Origin: Paenibacillus sp. MSJ-34
GTDB taxonomy: Bacteria > Bacillota > Bacilli > Paenibacillales > Paenibacillaceae
Direction of reading: 5' to 3'
Length of the DNA stretch: 64,000 nucleotides
Assembly (NCBI RefSeq): GCF_018918005.1
Contig: NZ_JAHLPR010000002.1
Span: 110,563 to 174,562 of the forward strand
Shown here: positions 1 to 9,082 of the stretch, piece by piece
Position numbering within the stretch: the stretch's first letter is position 1
Layout of the letters: each line of letters starts with the position of its first letter
Notes under the pieces: generated by a model
The model's input: the letters and a program-made list of their open reading frames with translations, nothing else
The model's database searches: none
Told to the model about the DNA's origin: nothing
Translations under genes and position numbers: made by a program

Positions 1-1926
1 CGGCTGGATACGCAGTCCGTCGCTTTTTCGCGCGAGTTGGGACAATACGCGATTTTCGAGCGGCAAATCTTGGAGGAAATGAAGTATAAGGCTCCGATCG
101 ATTTCACGCTGGAAGTCGTCAACCGCTTCAAGCCGATGTCGGCCGCGATGAAGGAAGCGTCCAACACGACGGATTTGCTTGCACGGCTAGGGAAATTGTT
201 CGATAAACGCGAGGCGCTCATCGACGAGATTGTGAACGAGATGAAGGAGGCCGGCAAGAAGGCGCGGCAAGTTGCCGGTTACATTGCCGGCAGCGGCGGG
301 CTGGATTTGAGCGATCGCACGATCGGATCGATTTCCACCGCCGCCGATATCGCCGCGCAGTATGCGGACTACGCCTATAAGAGGAGTTACGATGCGAATT
401 TGGACGAGGACGAACCGAAGAGGTATGTATGGGAGACGGCTTTATACGAGTACGAAGCTTCCCAATTAACCGGCCAAATGACGCGTGCTGCCGGGCAGGC
501 AGAGAACAGGCACCGGCAAATGGCGGATAAGCTGCCGGCCAAATTCGATCGCATTCGCGAGTTGAACGACGAGATGAAACAAGTCATTGCCGCGGCCGAC
601 AGCAATCCGAACAACGCCAAATACGAGAAGGTAGAGGACAGCGATACGCCACCTGCCGGCATTCCCGCCGTTCCCGCCGATATTTCCGAAACGGTGAAGC
701 GGATTCGCAGTTCGGCGGAAGAATTGATTTTGCCGGATTCGTTCTTTGACGAGTTCCGCTCCGAGACGGAACGCCAATCCGCGCTCTTCGCTTCCGTCGC
801 CACGGCGGTCGATCGATTTCAATCGCATGCCGCGGATGCTTTATCCGATTTCATTGGAAATGCGGGCGCGGGATCCTTAAAGCAATCGGTGCGGGAGATG
901 AAAAAGGAATTCGACAAGTATGCCAGCGATTATGATCCGGACAGCGGGAGGACGATCGTCGCCCGCACGGCGGAAATTGAACGGCACCGCAGTTCGGAAC
1001 GGGAACGGAAAAACTTGGAGAACAAAGGGAAACAGCAACTGAAGCAGGCGAAAAATTTGATCGACAATATTGCAAAGCTGAAGGACCGGGCCAAAGCGCA
1101 AATGGAAAATTACAATCGCTTGGAGCAATATTACGATGCCAACCGAGCTTTCAACGAACAATCCGGCGGGGAAGAAGCGAAGCAAGTTGGCGTGAGCCAG
1201 GACCCGGGTGACGCGGGAAAAGAATCGATGTCTATGATGGACGGATTGTTCGGCGGCATGTCCGATATGCTGGCGGAGCTAAGAGACGAATTTTACCGCA
1301 ATGAATATGCGGTTCATCAATTCCGTTCATTCGATCCTGCCAAGTTAAAGCATTTATTCGCTTCCTCCCAGCCGGACGATGCGTTAATCAATACGTTGGG
1401 CGTAAACAACCAGGAGCTGGAATATATTCTGTACGGATTTCATAATCCGGGCGGCAATTTGGCGGCCGCATACGGGGAAATATTCGGCATGCGACTGGCG
1501 ATTCGCACGATGGAAGGTCTGGCCGAGAACGCCAGAATGGGCCATCCGCTGCTCGTACTGGCGGCGGCGCTCCTGTACGGCATTGAGCATGCTATCGCGG
1601 ATTTGCTGGAACTGGTCAATAAAGGAAGCTTGACATTGTCCAAATATGTACCGATCAAGTTGACGTACAAAGATCATATGCGTATGTTCCTGATGCTTCA
1701 TACCGATAACGGGAAAATGATGTCGCGCATGCTGGCGTTGATCCAATTCAATACCGGGGCGAATCCCGCCGAGAAACCGACGTATGTGCGGGGCGAAGTT
1801 CGCACTTCCATTCGCCTTTGGTTTATGCCGGGCATGATGAGAATGCTTGGATACGTCGGATTGCTGCATGGCGAAGTGGAAAACAACCGGTATTATGCGA
1901 CGAAAAAGGCGGCATTTTCATATTAA
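1..1926 (+). CDS. DUF5702-type protein of a Tad locus (5' partial)
   Basis: The reading frame is open from base 1, so the gene enters from outside the window; a TTG at 37 is an internal codon, not a convincing start (no ribosome binding site before it). The visible part, about 640 residues, is rich in charged helices and probably coiled coil in the middle (residues roughly 140-380 of the visible part, many K/E/R/Q). Near the C-terminus there is a hydrophobic stretch with the sequence HPLLVLAAALLYGIEHAI. The N-terminal pattern (SVAFSRELGQYAIFERQI) fits my memory of the DUF5702 family, proteins of unknown function encoded beside TadE genes in Firmicutes. It lies 41 bp upstream of a TadE-like gene and is probably cotranscribed with it. 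Role inferred from context only: envelope component or minor pseudopilin-associated protein of a Tad system. Confidence 0.7.
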   Translation, partial: RLDTQSVAFSRELGQYAIFERQILEEMKYKAPIDFTLEVVNRFKPMSAAMKEASNTTDLLARLGKLFDKREALIDEIVNEMKEAGKKARQVAGYIAGSGGLDLSDRTIGSISTAADIAAQYADYAYKRSYDANLDEDEPKRYVWETALYEYEASQLTGQMTRAAGQAENRHRQMADKLPAKFDRIRELNDEMKQVIAAADSNPNNAKYEKVEDSDTPPAGIPAVPADISETVKRIRSSAEELILPDSFFDEFRSETERQSALFASVATAVDRFQSHAADALSDFIGNAGAGSLKQSVREMKKEFDKYASDYDPDSGRTIVARTAEIERHRSSERERKNLENKGKQQLKQAKNLIDNIAKLKDRAKAQMENYNRLEQYYDANRAFNEQSGGEEAKQVGVSQDPGDAGKESMSMMDGLFGGMSDMLAELRDEFYRNEYAVHQFRSFDPAKLKHLFASSQPDDALINTLGVNNQELEYILYGFHNPGGNLAAAYGEIFGMRLAIRTMEGLAENARMGHPLLVLAAALLYGIEHAIADLLELVNKGSLTLSKYVPIKLTYKDHMRMFLMLHTDNGKMMSRMLALIQFNTGANPAEKPTYVRGEVRTSIRLWFMPGMMRMLGYVGLLHGEVENNRYYATKKAAFSY

Positions 1927-1967
1927 TGCGTGTTCAGAACCTCTATTAGAGCAGGATGGTGTTGCGA

Positions 1968-2954
1968 ATGAAGTACCGCTGGGGATGGCTTCGGCGGGAG
2001 GATGGCGGTATGGTCGTCGAAGCTGCAATGGCGCTTCCCGTCTTTCTCATGTTCGTCGTTTTCCTGGTGTATATTGTGCAAATGTCGCTCATTACGATGG
2101 CGTTGCAGATGACGGCGGCCGAGGCGACGAAGCAGGTAGCCGCACACTTCTATCCGGTCATGCTGGCTTTTGAGAATCGGGAGGAGCAAGCGGACGGAGG
2201 AAATTCCGGAGTGCCGGGGAGCGGATCTGCGGAAGCCCCGAATGATGCGGAAGGTACCTCGGACAAGCTTTCGGCGGAAGAGGTCGCCGAAAGCTTCGAT
2301 CAATTGTTTCCGCCGCCGATCGGCGATTGGATTCGGGATTGGAAATGGTTTCGGGCCGCGGAAGACTCGGTACACGAGGCGTTCGGCGATGCTTTCATCA
2401 AACCGTTCATGAAGCCGTTTGTACAGGAGCATATTTTGGAGTTTGAACGTATCCGCGTATCGCGGGTGCGCATTCCTATTTTGAAAAAAGACAAGAAAGA
2501 TCCTTATTTCGCTTTGGAGCTTAGCTACAAGCTTCCGATGAAAGTTCCGCTCTTGAACCGGGATCTCGTATTGCGGGCAAAGGCGGAGGAGAGGGTATGG
2601 ATCGGCGATATTTCCGCCGCAGGCCGCGGAGACGATGACGGAGAAGGGGAGAAGCCGCAGATCGTTTCGTTGGAACCGAATCCGCTTCTACCCGGCCGAA
2701 AAGCGAAATTAACCGCCAAAATCGCGCCCGGCGGCACGGCCAATTTGACGGTTTATTATAAAAGCGGCGTGAGCGTCGCCAAGCATTTAGGGATGGCAAC
2801 CGCAGACGGAGAAGGATATGTCGTATGGGAATGGCATGTATCGGGAAACACGACGCCGGGAATGTGGAATTTGGCCGTTGAAGCGGAAGGCGGGGGGCGG
2901 ACGGAGATGGCTTTCGACGTTCGGAAAAAAAACGACGGGGCGTCAAAGCCGTAA
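1968..2954 (+). CDS. TadE-like pseudopilin family protein
   Basis: The first ~40 residues carry the TadE signature: basic residues, then EDGGMVVEAAMALPVFLMF and a single membrane helix, i.e. a class III prepilin-like signal with a Glu shortly before the hydrophobic segment. The rest (about 290 residues) would be extracytoplasmic and ends in a beta-rich segment (VYYKSGVSVAKHLG... and GMWNLAVEAEGG) resembling an Ig-like fold. I chose the ATG at 1968 because AGGATGGTG ends 6 bases upstream; the earlier ATG at 1956 lies inside that ribosome binding site. A prepilin peptidase follows 13 bp downstream and is the likely processing enzyme. At ~330 residues it is longer than classical TadE proteins (about 150-200), so the C-terminal half is an addition whose role I cannot name. 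Confidence 0.75.
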   Translation: MKYRWGWLRREDGGMVVEAAMALPVFLMFVVFLVYIVQMSLITMALQMTAAEATKQVAAHFYPVMLAFENREEQADGGNSGVPGSGSAEAPNDAEGTSDKLSAEEVAESFDQLFPPPIGDWIRDWKWFRAAEDSVHEAFGDAFIKPFMKPFVQEHILEFERIRVSRVRIPILKKDKKDPYFALELSYKLPMKVPLLNRDLVLRAKAEERVWIGDISAAGRGDDDGEGEKPQIVSLEPNPLLPGRKAKLTAKIAPGGTANLTVYYKSGVSVAKHLGMATADGEGYVVWEWHVSGNTTPGMWNLAVEAEGGGRTEMAFDVRKKNDGASKP

Positions 2955-2967
2955 GGAGGGACTCATT

Positions 2968-3474
2968 TTGAAATTCGAATTGATATTATGCGCCGTATTT
3001 TTGCTCGCGGCCTTTTATACGGATGCTTTACATTCGATCATACCGAACCGGCTTACCGTGCCGGCCGTGCTTGCCGGGCTCACGTTTCACGGTTGGAGCG
3101 GAGGATGGGACGGCTTGTTGTTCGCCTTGGCCGGTATGGCGGGCGGTATTGCGGTCATGCTCGTTTTATATGCGCTCGGTGCGGTCGGAGCGGGCGACGT
3201 GAAGCTCTTCGGCGCGTTAGGCGCGTTAATCGGACTGCAGTTTACGCTCTATTCGATCATGTACTCGATCTTGTATGCGGGACTAATCGGAGTCGTGATC
3301 GTGCTGTTTCGCCGGGAATTCTCGCGAATGCGCCGTATGCCGCTGGCGGTATTCCAATTGCCGTTTATGCGCAAATGGCGGCCGATTCCCATGCAACGAA
3401 TGAAACAGCTCCGATTCCCGTTCATGTACGCTGTGCTGCCGGGCGCATGGACCGCTTATTTCTATTTGCAGTGA
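2968..3474 (+). CDS. A24-family prepilin peptidase (TadV/CpaA-like)
   Basis: Integral-membrane aspartic peptidase expected to cleave TadE/Flp-type prepilins. Both catalytic aspartates are visible: Asp19 in FYTDALHSIIPN and Asp77 in the GAGDVK motif (the family GxGD). Length is 168 residues, the short TadV/CpaA form without the methyltransferase half of PilD. Start is TTG at 2968, chosen because AAGGAGGG lies 7 bases upstream; a longer in-frame extension to 2818 would overlap the TadE gene deeply and has no ribosome binding site. Four to five hydrophobic segments are visible. It sits between a TadE gene and a DUF6382-FHA gene, as expected in a Tad-type locus. Confidence 0.85.
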   Translation: MKFELILCAVFLLAAFYTDALHSIIPNRLTVPAVLAGLTFHGWSGGWDGLLFALAGMAGGIAVMLVLYALGAVGAGDVKLFGALGALIGLQFTLYSIMYSILYAGLIGVVIVLFRREFSRMRRMPLAVFQLPFMRKWRPIPMQRMKQLRFPFMYAVLPGAWTAYFYLQ

Positions 3475-3495
3475 CAAGCAGGAGGAGATGGGCAT

Positions 3496-5196
3496 ATGTA
3501 CGGTTTCCAAACGGATTTTGTGCAAAACGGTTCGATCTTTATGGTGCTGGAGCATACGGAAGGATTGCGAAACGAGCATCTTGCTTCGATCGAGGTCAAC
3601 ATGATTCAATCGGTCGATATCCCCCATTTGCTGCCGCTCGTCATCCGGGAATTGGATTTTCACGTCAGCTTGCACTACAACATCGCAGGCAAACGGATGC
3701 TTTCCCAAGCGCTGCAAGGAGAGCGGTTCACGCAGCAGGAATATTACCATTTGCTGCTCCAAATCGCCGCGGCTTTGGACGATTGCGCTATCTACATGCT
3801 TCAAGCGAATAACTACTGGCTTCATGAGGATTATATTTTTGTCGAAGGTTCGCCAAGAAAGGGGCGTTTATTCTTTACGTACGCTCCTTTGCGCGATCCG
3901 CTTTCCCGCGAGCAGCCGGTGCGGGAGAAGATTCGTTCGCTCGCCATGAAACTGCTTGCGTATGTGATCGAGCCGGACGGCTCCGGATTGCAGCGCATCT
4001 TGCAATATTGCGGAGATCCGGCTTTTACGGTCGCCGGATGCAAGTCGCTTTTGCTGCAATTGCTGTCTCATGTAGAAGCGGGAACATCCGAATCGGCCCA
4101 AGAAATACGCGAATTCGGCAATGCGCAACGGACCGCCCAACGGGGCGGCGGGAGAACGGAGTTGGCGTACGATAGCCGACGGCGCGACATGTCTTTCGAA
4201 GACGCGCCGCAAACGGAAGCCGGCGATCCAATCGCCGGCGATTCGCGTTCCGATCCGTACGAGCCCGGCCGGTACGTCATGTCCGGCGCAGGCTTTGCAG
4301 GAGGGTCGGATCATCCAGCCTTTGCGGCGGACGAAATGAAAGACGATGAAGACGATCTGCGGGAGCGCCAGCCTAGAAAACTGTACGTTCCGCTTAGTTG
4401 CGTCGCAGCCGCGGCCATTTTGTGGCGGTTTGTATATGATGAGGCCCCGGGACCGGGAATGGCTTATGTATGTCTCGGCTTAACCGCGCTGTTGGGAGCG
4501 TTCGTATTCATCTGGTGGAAAGGGTATTTTCATTTTCGTCCGAAGCGGCCTGCGGCGGTACTGCCGCTTTACGATTCGATGGATCCGGATACGGGGGGAG
4601 CGGTTCGACGAGCCGAAGCAAGCGGACGAAGCGAAGCGGTTTTCTCTCTCCGAAGCTTTCAGGCGGAGAAAGTAAGCGCCAAGCTGAGGACGAATGAAAA
4701 GGAAAACTTGCCCGATCCGGCGGGGGCGGGCGTTCCCGTCGCGCCGCCGAACGGGGAAGCGGCGGACGAACGATATTACGAACAATTAGCCCATAAGACG
4801 GAAGGGCTCTTCTCGCCTCAGTCGGATGCGACCTCGCTGTTGCCGCGTTCTGCGGGTATGAGAGGGGCGGAAGAGAAGGCAGCCGTACAAGCGCGTCCCT
4901 ACCTGGAACGGCATCCGGGGGACGGCTCGGCAGGCGAGCGAATCGACTTGGAGCGATTCCCGTTTATTATCGGCCGTTCGGGCGGAGCCGTACATTATGT
5001 CGAAACCGCGGCCGGCGTCTCGCGCACGCATGTGGAGCTAACGTATCAAGATAACGGATACGGATTGAAGGATCTTGGATCGAAGAACGGCACATGGCTT
5101 GGAACGGAGCGCATCGTGCCGTATAAATCGTATCCGCTCTCCGACGGCGATGTGTTTGCCGTTGCCGGGACGGAATATACATTCCGCTTGCGTTAA
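3496..5196 (+). CDS. DUF6382 and FHA domain membrane protein
   Basis: The N-terminal ~190 residues match the DUF6382 type (starts MYGFQTDF, includes HYNIAGKRMLSQAL and LLLQIAAALDD). A low-complexity linker follows, then two adjacent hydrophobic segments near residues 295-335 (LYVPLSCVAAAAILW and YVCLGLTALLGAFVFIWW), another linker, and a C-terminal FHA domain from about residue 485. The FHA signature is clear: FIIGRSGG, then SRTHVEL and LGSKNGTWL, the phosphothreonine-binding loops. FHA modules usually read Ser/Thr kinase phosphorylation, so this is probably a phospho-responsive membrane component of the upstream Tad system. RBS GGAGGAG lies before the ATG. Its stop codon shares TTAA with the stop of the convergent gene at 5193. 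Confidence 0.8.
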   Translation: MYGFQTDFVQNGSIFMVLEHTEGLRNEHLASIEVNMIQSVDIPHLLPLVIRELDFHVSLHYNIAGKRMLSQALQGERFTQQEYYHLLLQIAAALDDCAIYMLQANNYWLHEDYIFVEGSPRKGRLFFTYAPLRDPLSREQPVREKIRSLAMKLLAYVIEPDGSGLQRILQYCGDPAFTVAGCKSLLLQLLSHVEAGTSESAQEIREFGNAQRTAQRGGGRTELAYDSRRRDMSFEDAPQTEAGDPIAGDSRSDPYEPGRYVMSGAGFAGGSDHPAFAADEMKDDEDDLRERQPRKLYVPLSCVAAAAILWRFVYDEAPGPGMAYVCLGLTALLGAFVFIWWKGYFHFRPKRPAAVLPLYDSMDPDTGGAVRRAEASGRSEAVFSLRSFQAEKVSAKLRTNEKENLPDPAGAGVPVAPPNGEAADERYYEQLAHKTEGLFSPQSDATSLLPRSAGMRGAEEKAAVQARPYLERHPGDGSAGERIDLERFPFIIGRSGGAVHYVETAAGVSRTHVELTYQDNGYGLKDLGSKNGTWLGTERIVPYKSYPLSDGDVFAVAGTEYTFRLR

Positions 5197-6092
5197 GATT
5201 TCAATTGCCGCAGCGCCTCTTCCGCCGTCGGATACCGAAACGAGAATCCGTTCGAGAGCGCAACGCGCGGCATAACCCGTTGCCCTTCCAGCAGCAGCAT
5301 CGACATCTCTCCGAATAAACATTTGAAGAAAAAGGAGGGAACGGGGAACCAATGAGGTCTGCTGTAAACTTTGCCGACAGTCCGCCCGAATTCGTCATTC
5401 GTTACGGGATGCGGCGCGGTTGCGTTGACGATCCCTTCCATGCCGGGGTTCGACACGCAAAAATCGATGAGGCGGACGATATCTTCGATGTGAATCCACG
5501 ACAGCCATTGACGGCCGCTGCCGATCCGTCCGCCGGCTCCGAACAGGTAGGGCAAGCGGATCAACGGATACGCTCCCCCGTCATTGCCGAGGACGACCCC
5601 GACTCTCAGTTTCACTAAGCGGACATCGGTTATTTCGTCGGCCGCTTTCTCCCATCGCTCGATGACGCTTGATAGAAAGTCCTCTACGCGCATCGGACTT
5701 GTTTCGTCGTATATGTCGCTTTCGGACGCGCCGTAGACGGAAATCGCGGAAGCGTTGACAACCGTATGCGGCTTTCGTTCCAGCTTGGAGACGAGAGCGG
5801 CGACCCGCCCGGCCGCCTGCAAGCGGGACTGCAGAATGCGTTCTTTCGCCGCATTCGTCCAGCGCTGATTGATCGATTCTCCCGCCAAGTTGACGATAGC
5901 GTCGATGCCTTCGAACCGATGCGGCTCCCGTTCGAAATCGTTCCAAGCCGCATAGGCTATCGCGTCCGTTCCGTCCGTCCGGGCCTCGGGCGGCTTGCGC
6001 GATACGATCGTTACCTCATGCCCGGAATGGGCCCAATGCCGCGAGAGGGCGTTTCCCACAAAACCGCTTCCCCCGCAAATGACAAGCTTCAT
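5193..6092 (-). CDS. TIGR01777 family NAD(P)-binding epimerase-like protein
   Basis: An extended short-chain dehydrogenase/epimerase fold. The N-terminal dinucleotide loop is ICGGSGFVGNAL; further along are NLAGESINQRW, SAISVYG and the C-terminal DUF1731-type end (PHPVTNDEFGRTVGKV... GQRVMPRVAL). This is the pattern of the TIGR01777 family (B. subtilis YfhF, E. coli YfcH), whose substrate is not firmly known. I chose the ATG at 6092, with GAGGTGGG 7 bases upstream; a GTG at 6104 overlaps that ribosome binding site. About 299 residues, the normal family length. Convergent with the FHA gene; the stop codons overlap by 4 bp. Confidence 0.85.
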   Translation of the reverse strand: MKLVICGGSGFVGNALSRHWAHSGHEVTIVSRKPPEARTDGTDAIAYAAWNDFEREPHRFEGIDAIVNLAGESINQRWTNAAKERILQSRLQAAGRVAALVSKLERKPHTVVNASAISVYGASESDIYDETSPMRVEDFLSSVIERWEKAADEITDVRLVKLRVGVVLGNDGGAYPLIRLPYLFGAGGRIGSGRQWLSWIHIEDIVRLIDFCVSNPGMEGIVNATAPHPVTNDEFGRTVGKVYSRPHWFPVPSFFFKCLFGEMSMLLLEGQRVMPRVALSNGFSFRYPTAEEALRQLKS

Positions 6093-6119
6093 TGGCCGTC
6101 CCACCTCACAAACGTGTTC

Positions 6120-6590
6120 TTATTTGTTAAACAAATGCCGGTAAGGCGTGTAGTCGATCCCGTTTTTCTCCAAAAATTTCACCAAGTTGCGGTAATCCCG
6201 TTTCGGCGTCGCCATAATATACCCTTTCACGCATAAATCGCGCGTTACTTCTTTCGCCCCGCTCTCCACGGCAAGCTGGCCGATTTTCGCCGCTATGGAA
6301 TGCTTCGCGATGTCGCGGAAGGGGGAAGGAACGGGCTGAACCAATTGGTCCAAAAATTGCTTCGATTCATCGGTCCAAAGATGGCGGCTCGTCTCAACCC
6401 AATAATTTTGCCAATCGAGCTTTGATTTGCCATCCTGCTTCGGAAGCACTTTGAAAAACTTGCGGAACATAAAAAAGCCGCCGATTGCCATGAGTCCGAT
6501 CAAAACAAACGACCATAAGACGATCATATTCATAAATCCGTTGCTCGGACCGCTTGTCGATAAAAATAAAGAAGCGAAAACAGTATGCAT
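6120..6590 (-). CDS. DUF2621 family membrane protein (YneK-like)
   Basis: 156 residues with one N-terminal membrane helix (IVLWSFVLIGLMAIGGFFMF) followed by a soluble domain containing WTDESKQFLDQLVQPVPSPFRD and DLCVKGYIMATPKRDYRNL. I recognise this as the DUF2621 family, represented by B. subtilis YneK, with no established function. It lies upstream of, and in the same direction as, the TIGR01777 gene with a 27-bp gap, so the two may be cotranscribed. The divergent gene on the other side is endonuclease IV, 108 bp away. Confidence 0.8.
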   Translation of the reverse strand: MHTVFASLFLSTSGPSNGFMNMIVLWSFVLIGLMAIGGFFMFRKFFKVLPKQDGKSKLDWQNYWVETSRHLWTDESKQFLDQLVQPVPSPFRDIAKHSIAAKIGQLAVESGAKEVTRDLCVKGYIMATPKRDYRNLVKFLEKNGIDYTPYRHLFNK

Positions 6591-6698
6591 GCAGCGTCAC
6601 CTCAAATTGTTTTTCCATAAAGAATTATAACGTATTTCTAGATTTATTACGATATTCACGGTAAAATAATGGGATAATCGATAGAAGGGAGTTTTATT

Positions 6699-7832
6699 AT
6701 GAAAACGTTGAAAATCGGTTCCCATGTGTCGTTTTCCGACAAGGGATTGGTGACCGCGACGAAAGAAGCAGCATCATACGGCTCAAGCTCTTTTATGATA
6801 TATACGGGCGCTCCGCAAAATACGCGCCGCAAGCCTATCGAGAATCTATATATTGAAGAAGGCAAAGCTTTAATGAGGGAACACGGATTCGAAGAAATCG
6901 TCGTTCACGCCCCTTATATTATCAATCTGGGATCGTACAAGCCGAATACGTTCGAGTTGGCCGTTTCCTTCTTGCAGGAAGAGATTCGCCGTACCCATCA
7001 CATCGGCGTGAAGAACATCGTCCTTCATCCGGGAGCCTATACCGACAAGGACGCGGAATACGGCATTAACCGGATTGCCGAGGGGCTTAACGAAGTGCTT
7101 GGCGGGACGAAAGAGACGGACGTCAATATCGCGCTTGAGACGATGGCGGGCAAAGGGACGGAAATCGGCCGGAGCTTCGAGGAGATCGCTTCGATTATCG
7201 ACAAAGTCCAAGATAACGGCAGATTGACGGTTTGTATCGATACATGCCATATGCATGACGCCGGATACGATATCGTGAACGACCTGGACGGCGTGCTGGA
7301 GGAATTCGACCGGGTCATCGGCTTGGACCGCATTGCCGTCGTGCATATGAATGACAGCAAAAATCCCCAAGGCGCGGGGAAAGACCGGCATGCCCCCGTC
7401 GGCGCCGGCTGGATCGGATTTCAAGCGATGAACAATGTCGCCCGTCACGAAGCGCTGCAAGGCCGGCCGTTTATTCTGGAAACGCCTTGGATCGGGAAAG
7501 AGGACAAGACGCAAAGACCGATGTACGAAGCGGAAATTGCCCTGCTGCGGGGAGACGCCGCGGAACGATTCGGAGGATCGTTCTTCGACGATGTGGAGCG
7601 GCTCCATTTCTTCTTCGAGAAACAGGAGATCGATCCGCGCGAATATGTGCTGTCCACGTGGACGCTGCTTAAGAACGACGCGAAGGCGAAGAAAGCCGAT
7701 CCGCGCGAGCCGATGGACAGGCTGTACGATATGGTCGCGGAAGCGCGCCTGTTCCCGGACTTGTCCGAAGAAGCGATCAACCATCGGCTTACCGCATGGT
7801 TCGGCGGCAAAGAACTGCTCATCAACGCATAG
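6699..7832 (+). CDS. nfo: Deoxyribonuclease IV (endonuclease IV) with C-terminal extension
   Basis: AP endonuclease of base-excision repair that cuts 5' to abasic sites using three zinc ions. The TIM-barrel metal ligands are visible in order: HVSF near the start, [42 protein letters not shown] and ETPW. All are expected in active enzymes. RBS GAAGGGAG precedes the ATG. The canonical enzyme is about 280-300 residues and should end near EIALLRG; here another ~85 residues follow (rich in Phe, Asp, Arg, ending in [10 protein letters not shown]). The tail is in frame and keeps the local codon style, so it is not an obvious frameshift product. Confidence 0.92.
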   Translation: MKTLKIGSHVSFSDKGLVTATKEAASYGSSSFMIYTGAPQNTRRKPIENLYIEEGKALMREHGFEEIVVHAPYIINLGSYKPNTFELAVSFLQEEIRRTHHIGVKNIVLHPGAYTDKDAEYGINRIAEGLNEVLGGTKETDVNIALETMAGKGTEIGRSFEEIASIIDKVQDNGRLTVCIDTCHMHDAGYDIVNDLDGVLEEFDRVIGLDRIAVVHMNDSKNPQGAGKDRHAPVGAGWIGFQAMNNVARHEALQGRPFILETPWIGKEDKTQRPMYEAEIALLRGDAAERFGGSFFDDVERLHFFFEKQEIDPREYVLSTWTLLKNDAKAKKADPREPMDRLYDMVAEARLFPDLSEEAINHRLTAWFGGKELLINA

Positions 7833-7935
7833 AGAGTCGGGTTCTCGCAACCTTCTCGGTGCTGAAAAGTCGACTTTTGAACACGCACTTATTATATACC
7901 AATCGGAATACGGCAATGAAAGAGGTTAGTGGAGA

Positions 7936-8796
7936 ATGAACAAACAAGATCGCGCTAGAATGTTGATTTCCTGTCCGGACCGGGCGGGAATCGTGGCGGC
8001 CGTGTCGCAATTTTTGTACGAGCACGGAGCCAATATCGTACAGTCCGACCAATATACGATGGATCCCGAAGGCGGCATGTTTTTCATGCGAATCGAATTC
8101 GACCTGGAGCGGTTGCAGGAGCGCCTGCCGGAGTTGGAGCGGCATTTCGCGGAGGCGGCGGACAAGTTCGGCATGCAATGGCGCATCAATCAAGTGAGCA
8201 AGAAAAAACGGCTGGCCATTTTCGTCTCCAAGGAAGACCATTGTCTGGTGGAGCTGTTGTGGCAATGGCAGGCGGGAGACTTGGACGCGGAAATCGCCAT
8301 GGTAGTAAGCAACCATCCCGATATGCGGGAATACGTCGAATCTTTCGGCATACCGTACCATCATATTCCGGTGACTCCTGACAATAAGCCGGAAGCGGAG
8401 CGGAAACAGTTGGAAGCGGTGGGAGATCGTGCGGACGTCATCGTTTTGGCGCGATACATGCAAATTATTTCGCCAAGATTCCTGGAGCATTATCCGAATC
8501 GGATCATTAATATTCACCATTCGTTCCTGCCTGCGTTCGTGGGCGGCAAACCTTACGCCCAAGCTTACAATCGCGGGGTGAAAATTATCGGCGCCACCGC
8601 GCATTATGTGACGGAAGAGCTTGACGGCGGCCCGATTATCGAACAGGACGTGCAGCGCGTCAGCCACCGCGACGATGTGGACGAGCTGAAACGGATCGGA
8701 CGCACCATCGAGCGCGTCGTGCTTGCCCGGGCCGTCCACTGGCATATCGAGGACCGGATTTTGGTGTATCAGAACAAGACGGTCGTTTTCAACTAG
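7936..8796 (+). CDS. purU: Formyltetrahydrofolate deformylase
   Basis: Hydrolyses 10-formyl-tetrahydrofolate to formate and tetrahydrofolate, balancing one-carbon pools. N-terminal ACT-type regulatory domain (about residues 1-80: ISCPDRAGIVAAVSQFL) followed by a formyltransferase-type catalytic domain. The catalytic motifs are present: NIHHSFLPAFVGG and IGATAHYVTEELDGGPII with the essential Asn/His/Asp. 286 residues, the usual length. It starts 103 bp after nfo; the RBS before the ATG is weak (GTGGAG). A short perfect hairpin follows as probable terminator. Confidence 0.93.
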   Translation: MNKQDRARMLISCPDRAGIVAAVSQFLYEHGANIVQSDQYTMDPEGGMFFMRIEFDLERLQERLPELERHFAEAADKFGMQWRINQVSKKKRLAIFVSKEDHCLVELLWQWQAGDLDAEIAMVVSNHPDMREYVESFGIPYHHIPVTPDNKPEAERKQLEAVGDRADVIVLARYMQIISPRFLEHYPNRIINIHHSFLPAFVGGKPYAQAYNRGVKIIGATAHYVTEELDGGPIIEQDVQRVSHRDDVDELKRIGRTIERVVLARAVHWHIEDRILVYQNKTVVFN

Positions 8797-8815
8797 CCGT
8801 TCAAGCGATATTCGC

Positions 8816-8845
8816 AAATAGGATGGTTTAATCCTATTTATATTT
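8816..8845 (+). terminator. Hairpin terminator after purU
   Basis: A perfect 9-bp inverted repeat, AAATAGGAT (8816-8824) and ATCCTATTT (8831-8839), with a 6-base loop and a T-rich tail, 20 bp after the purU stop codon. It could act in both directions. Confidence 0.6.
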
Positions 8846-8922
8846 TACGAATATGATATACTTTTTCTTCAAGTTAATTGTATAGCATATCGTTATCAAC
8901 TTTATAGTATGAACGATAACTG

Positions 8923-8985
8923 CCGCATAGTATGACATTTCTGCGAAAAAGAAATGGATTTCTATGCGGTTTTTATCTTTCTTTA
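8923..8985 (+). ncRNA. Nested hairpin with U-tract between purU and tkt
   Basis: CCGCATAG (8923-8930) pairs with CTATGCGG (8962-8969), and inside it CATTTCT (8936-8942) pairs with AGAAATG (8950-8956); TTTTTATCTTTCTTT follows. This is a two-step stem ending in a U-rich tail, separate from the purU terminator and about 100 bp before tkt. Upstream (8889-8920) a further partial dyad, GTTATC/GATAAC, is present. It could be the 3' end of a small RNA or an attenuator in the tkt leader. I recognise no riboswitch class. RNA status is inferred. Confidence 0.35.
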
Positions 8986-9082
8986 TGGAAATGGGATGAC
9001 GCAAATGATACAATATAATGCAAAGTAACAGTAGTCTTCAAATCAATGAGTATTTCGAAAATGAAATGGAGGAACCATCAAC

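Noticed and set aside
6870..7916. 348-codon minus-strand frame opposite endonuclease IV
   Set aside because: Complete overlap with a clear nfo gene and no recognisable protein features.
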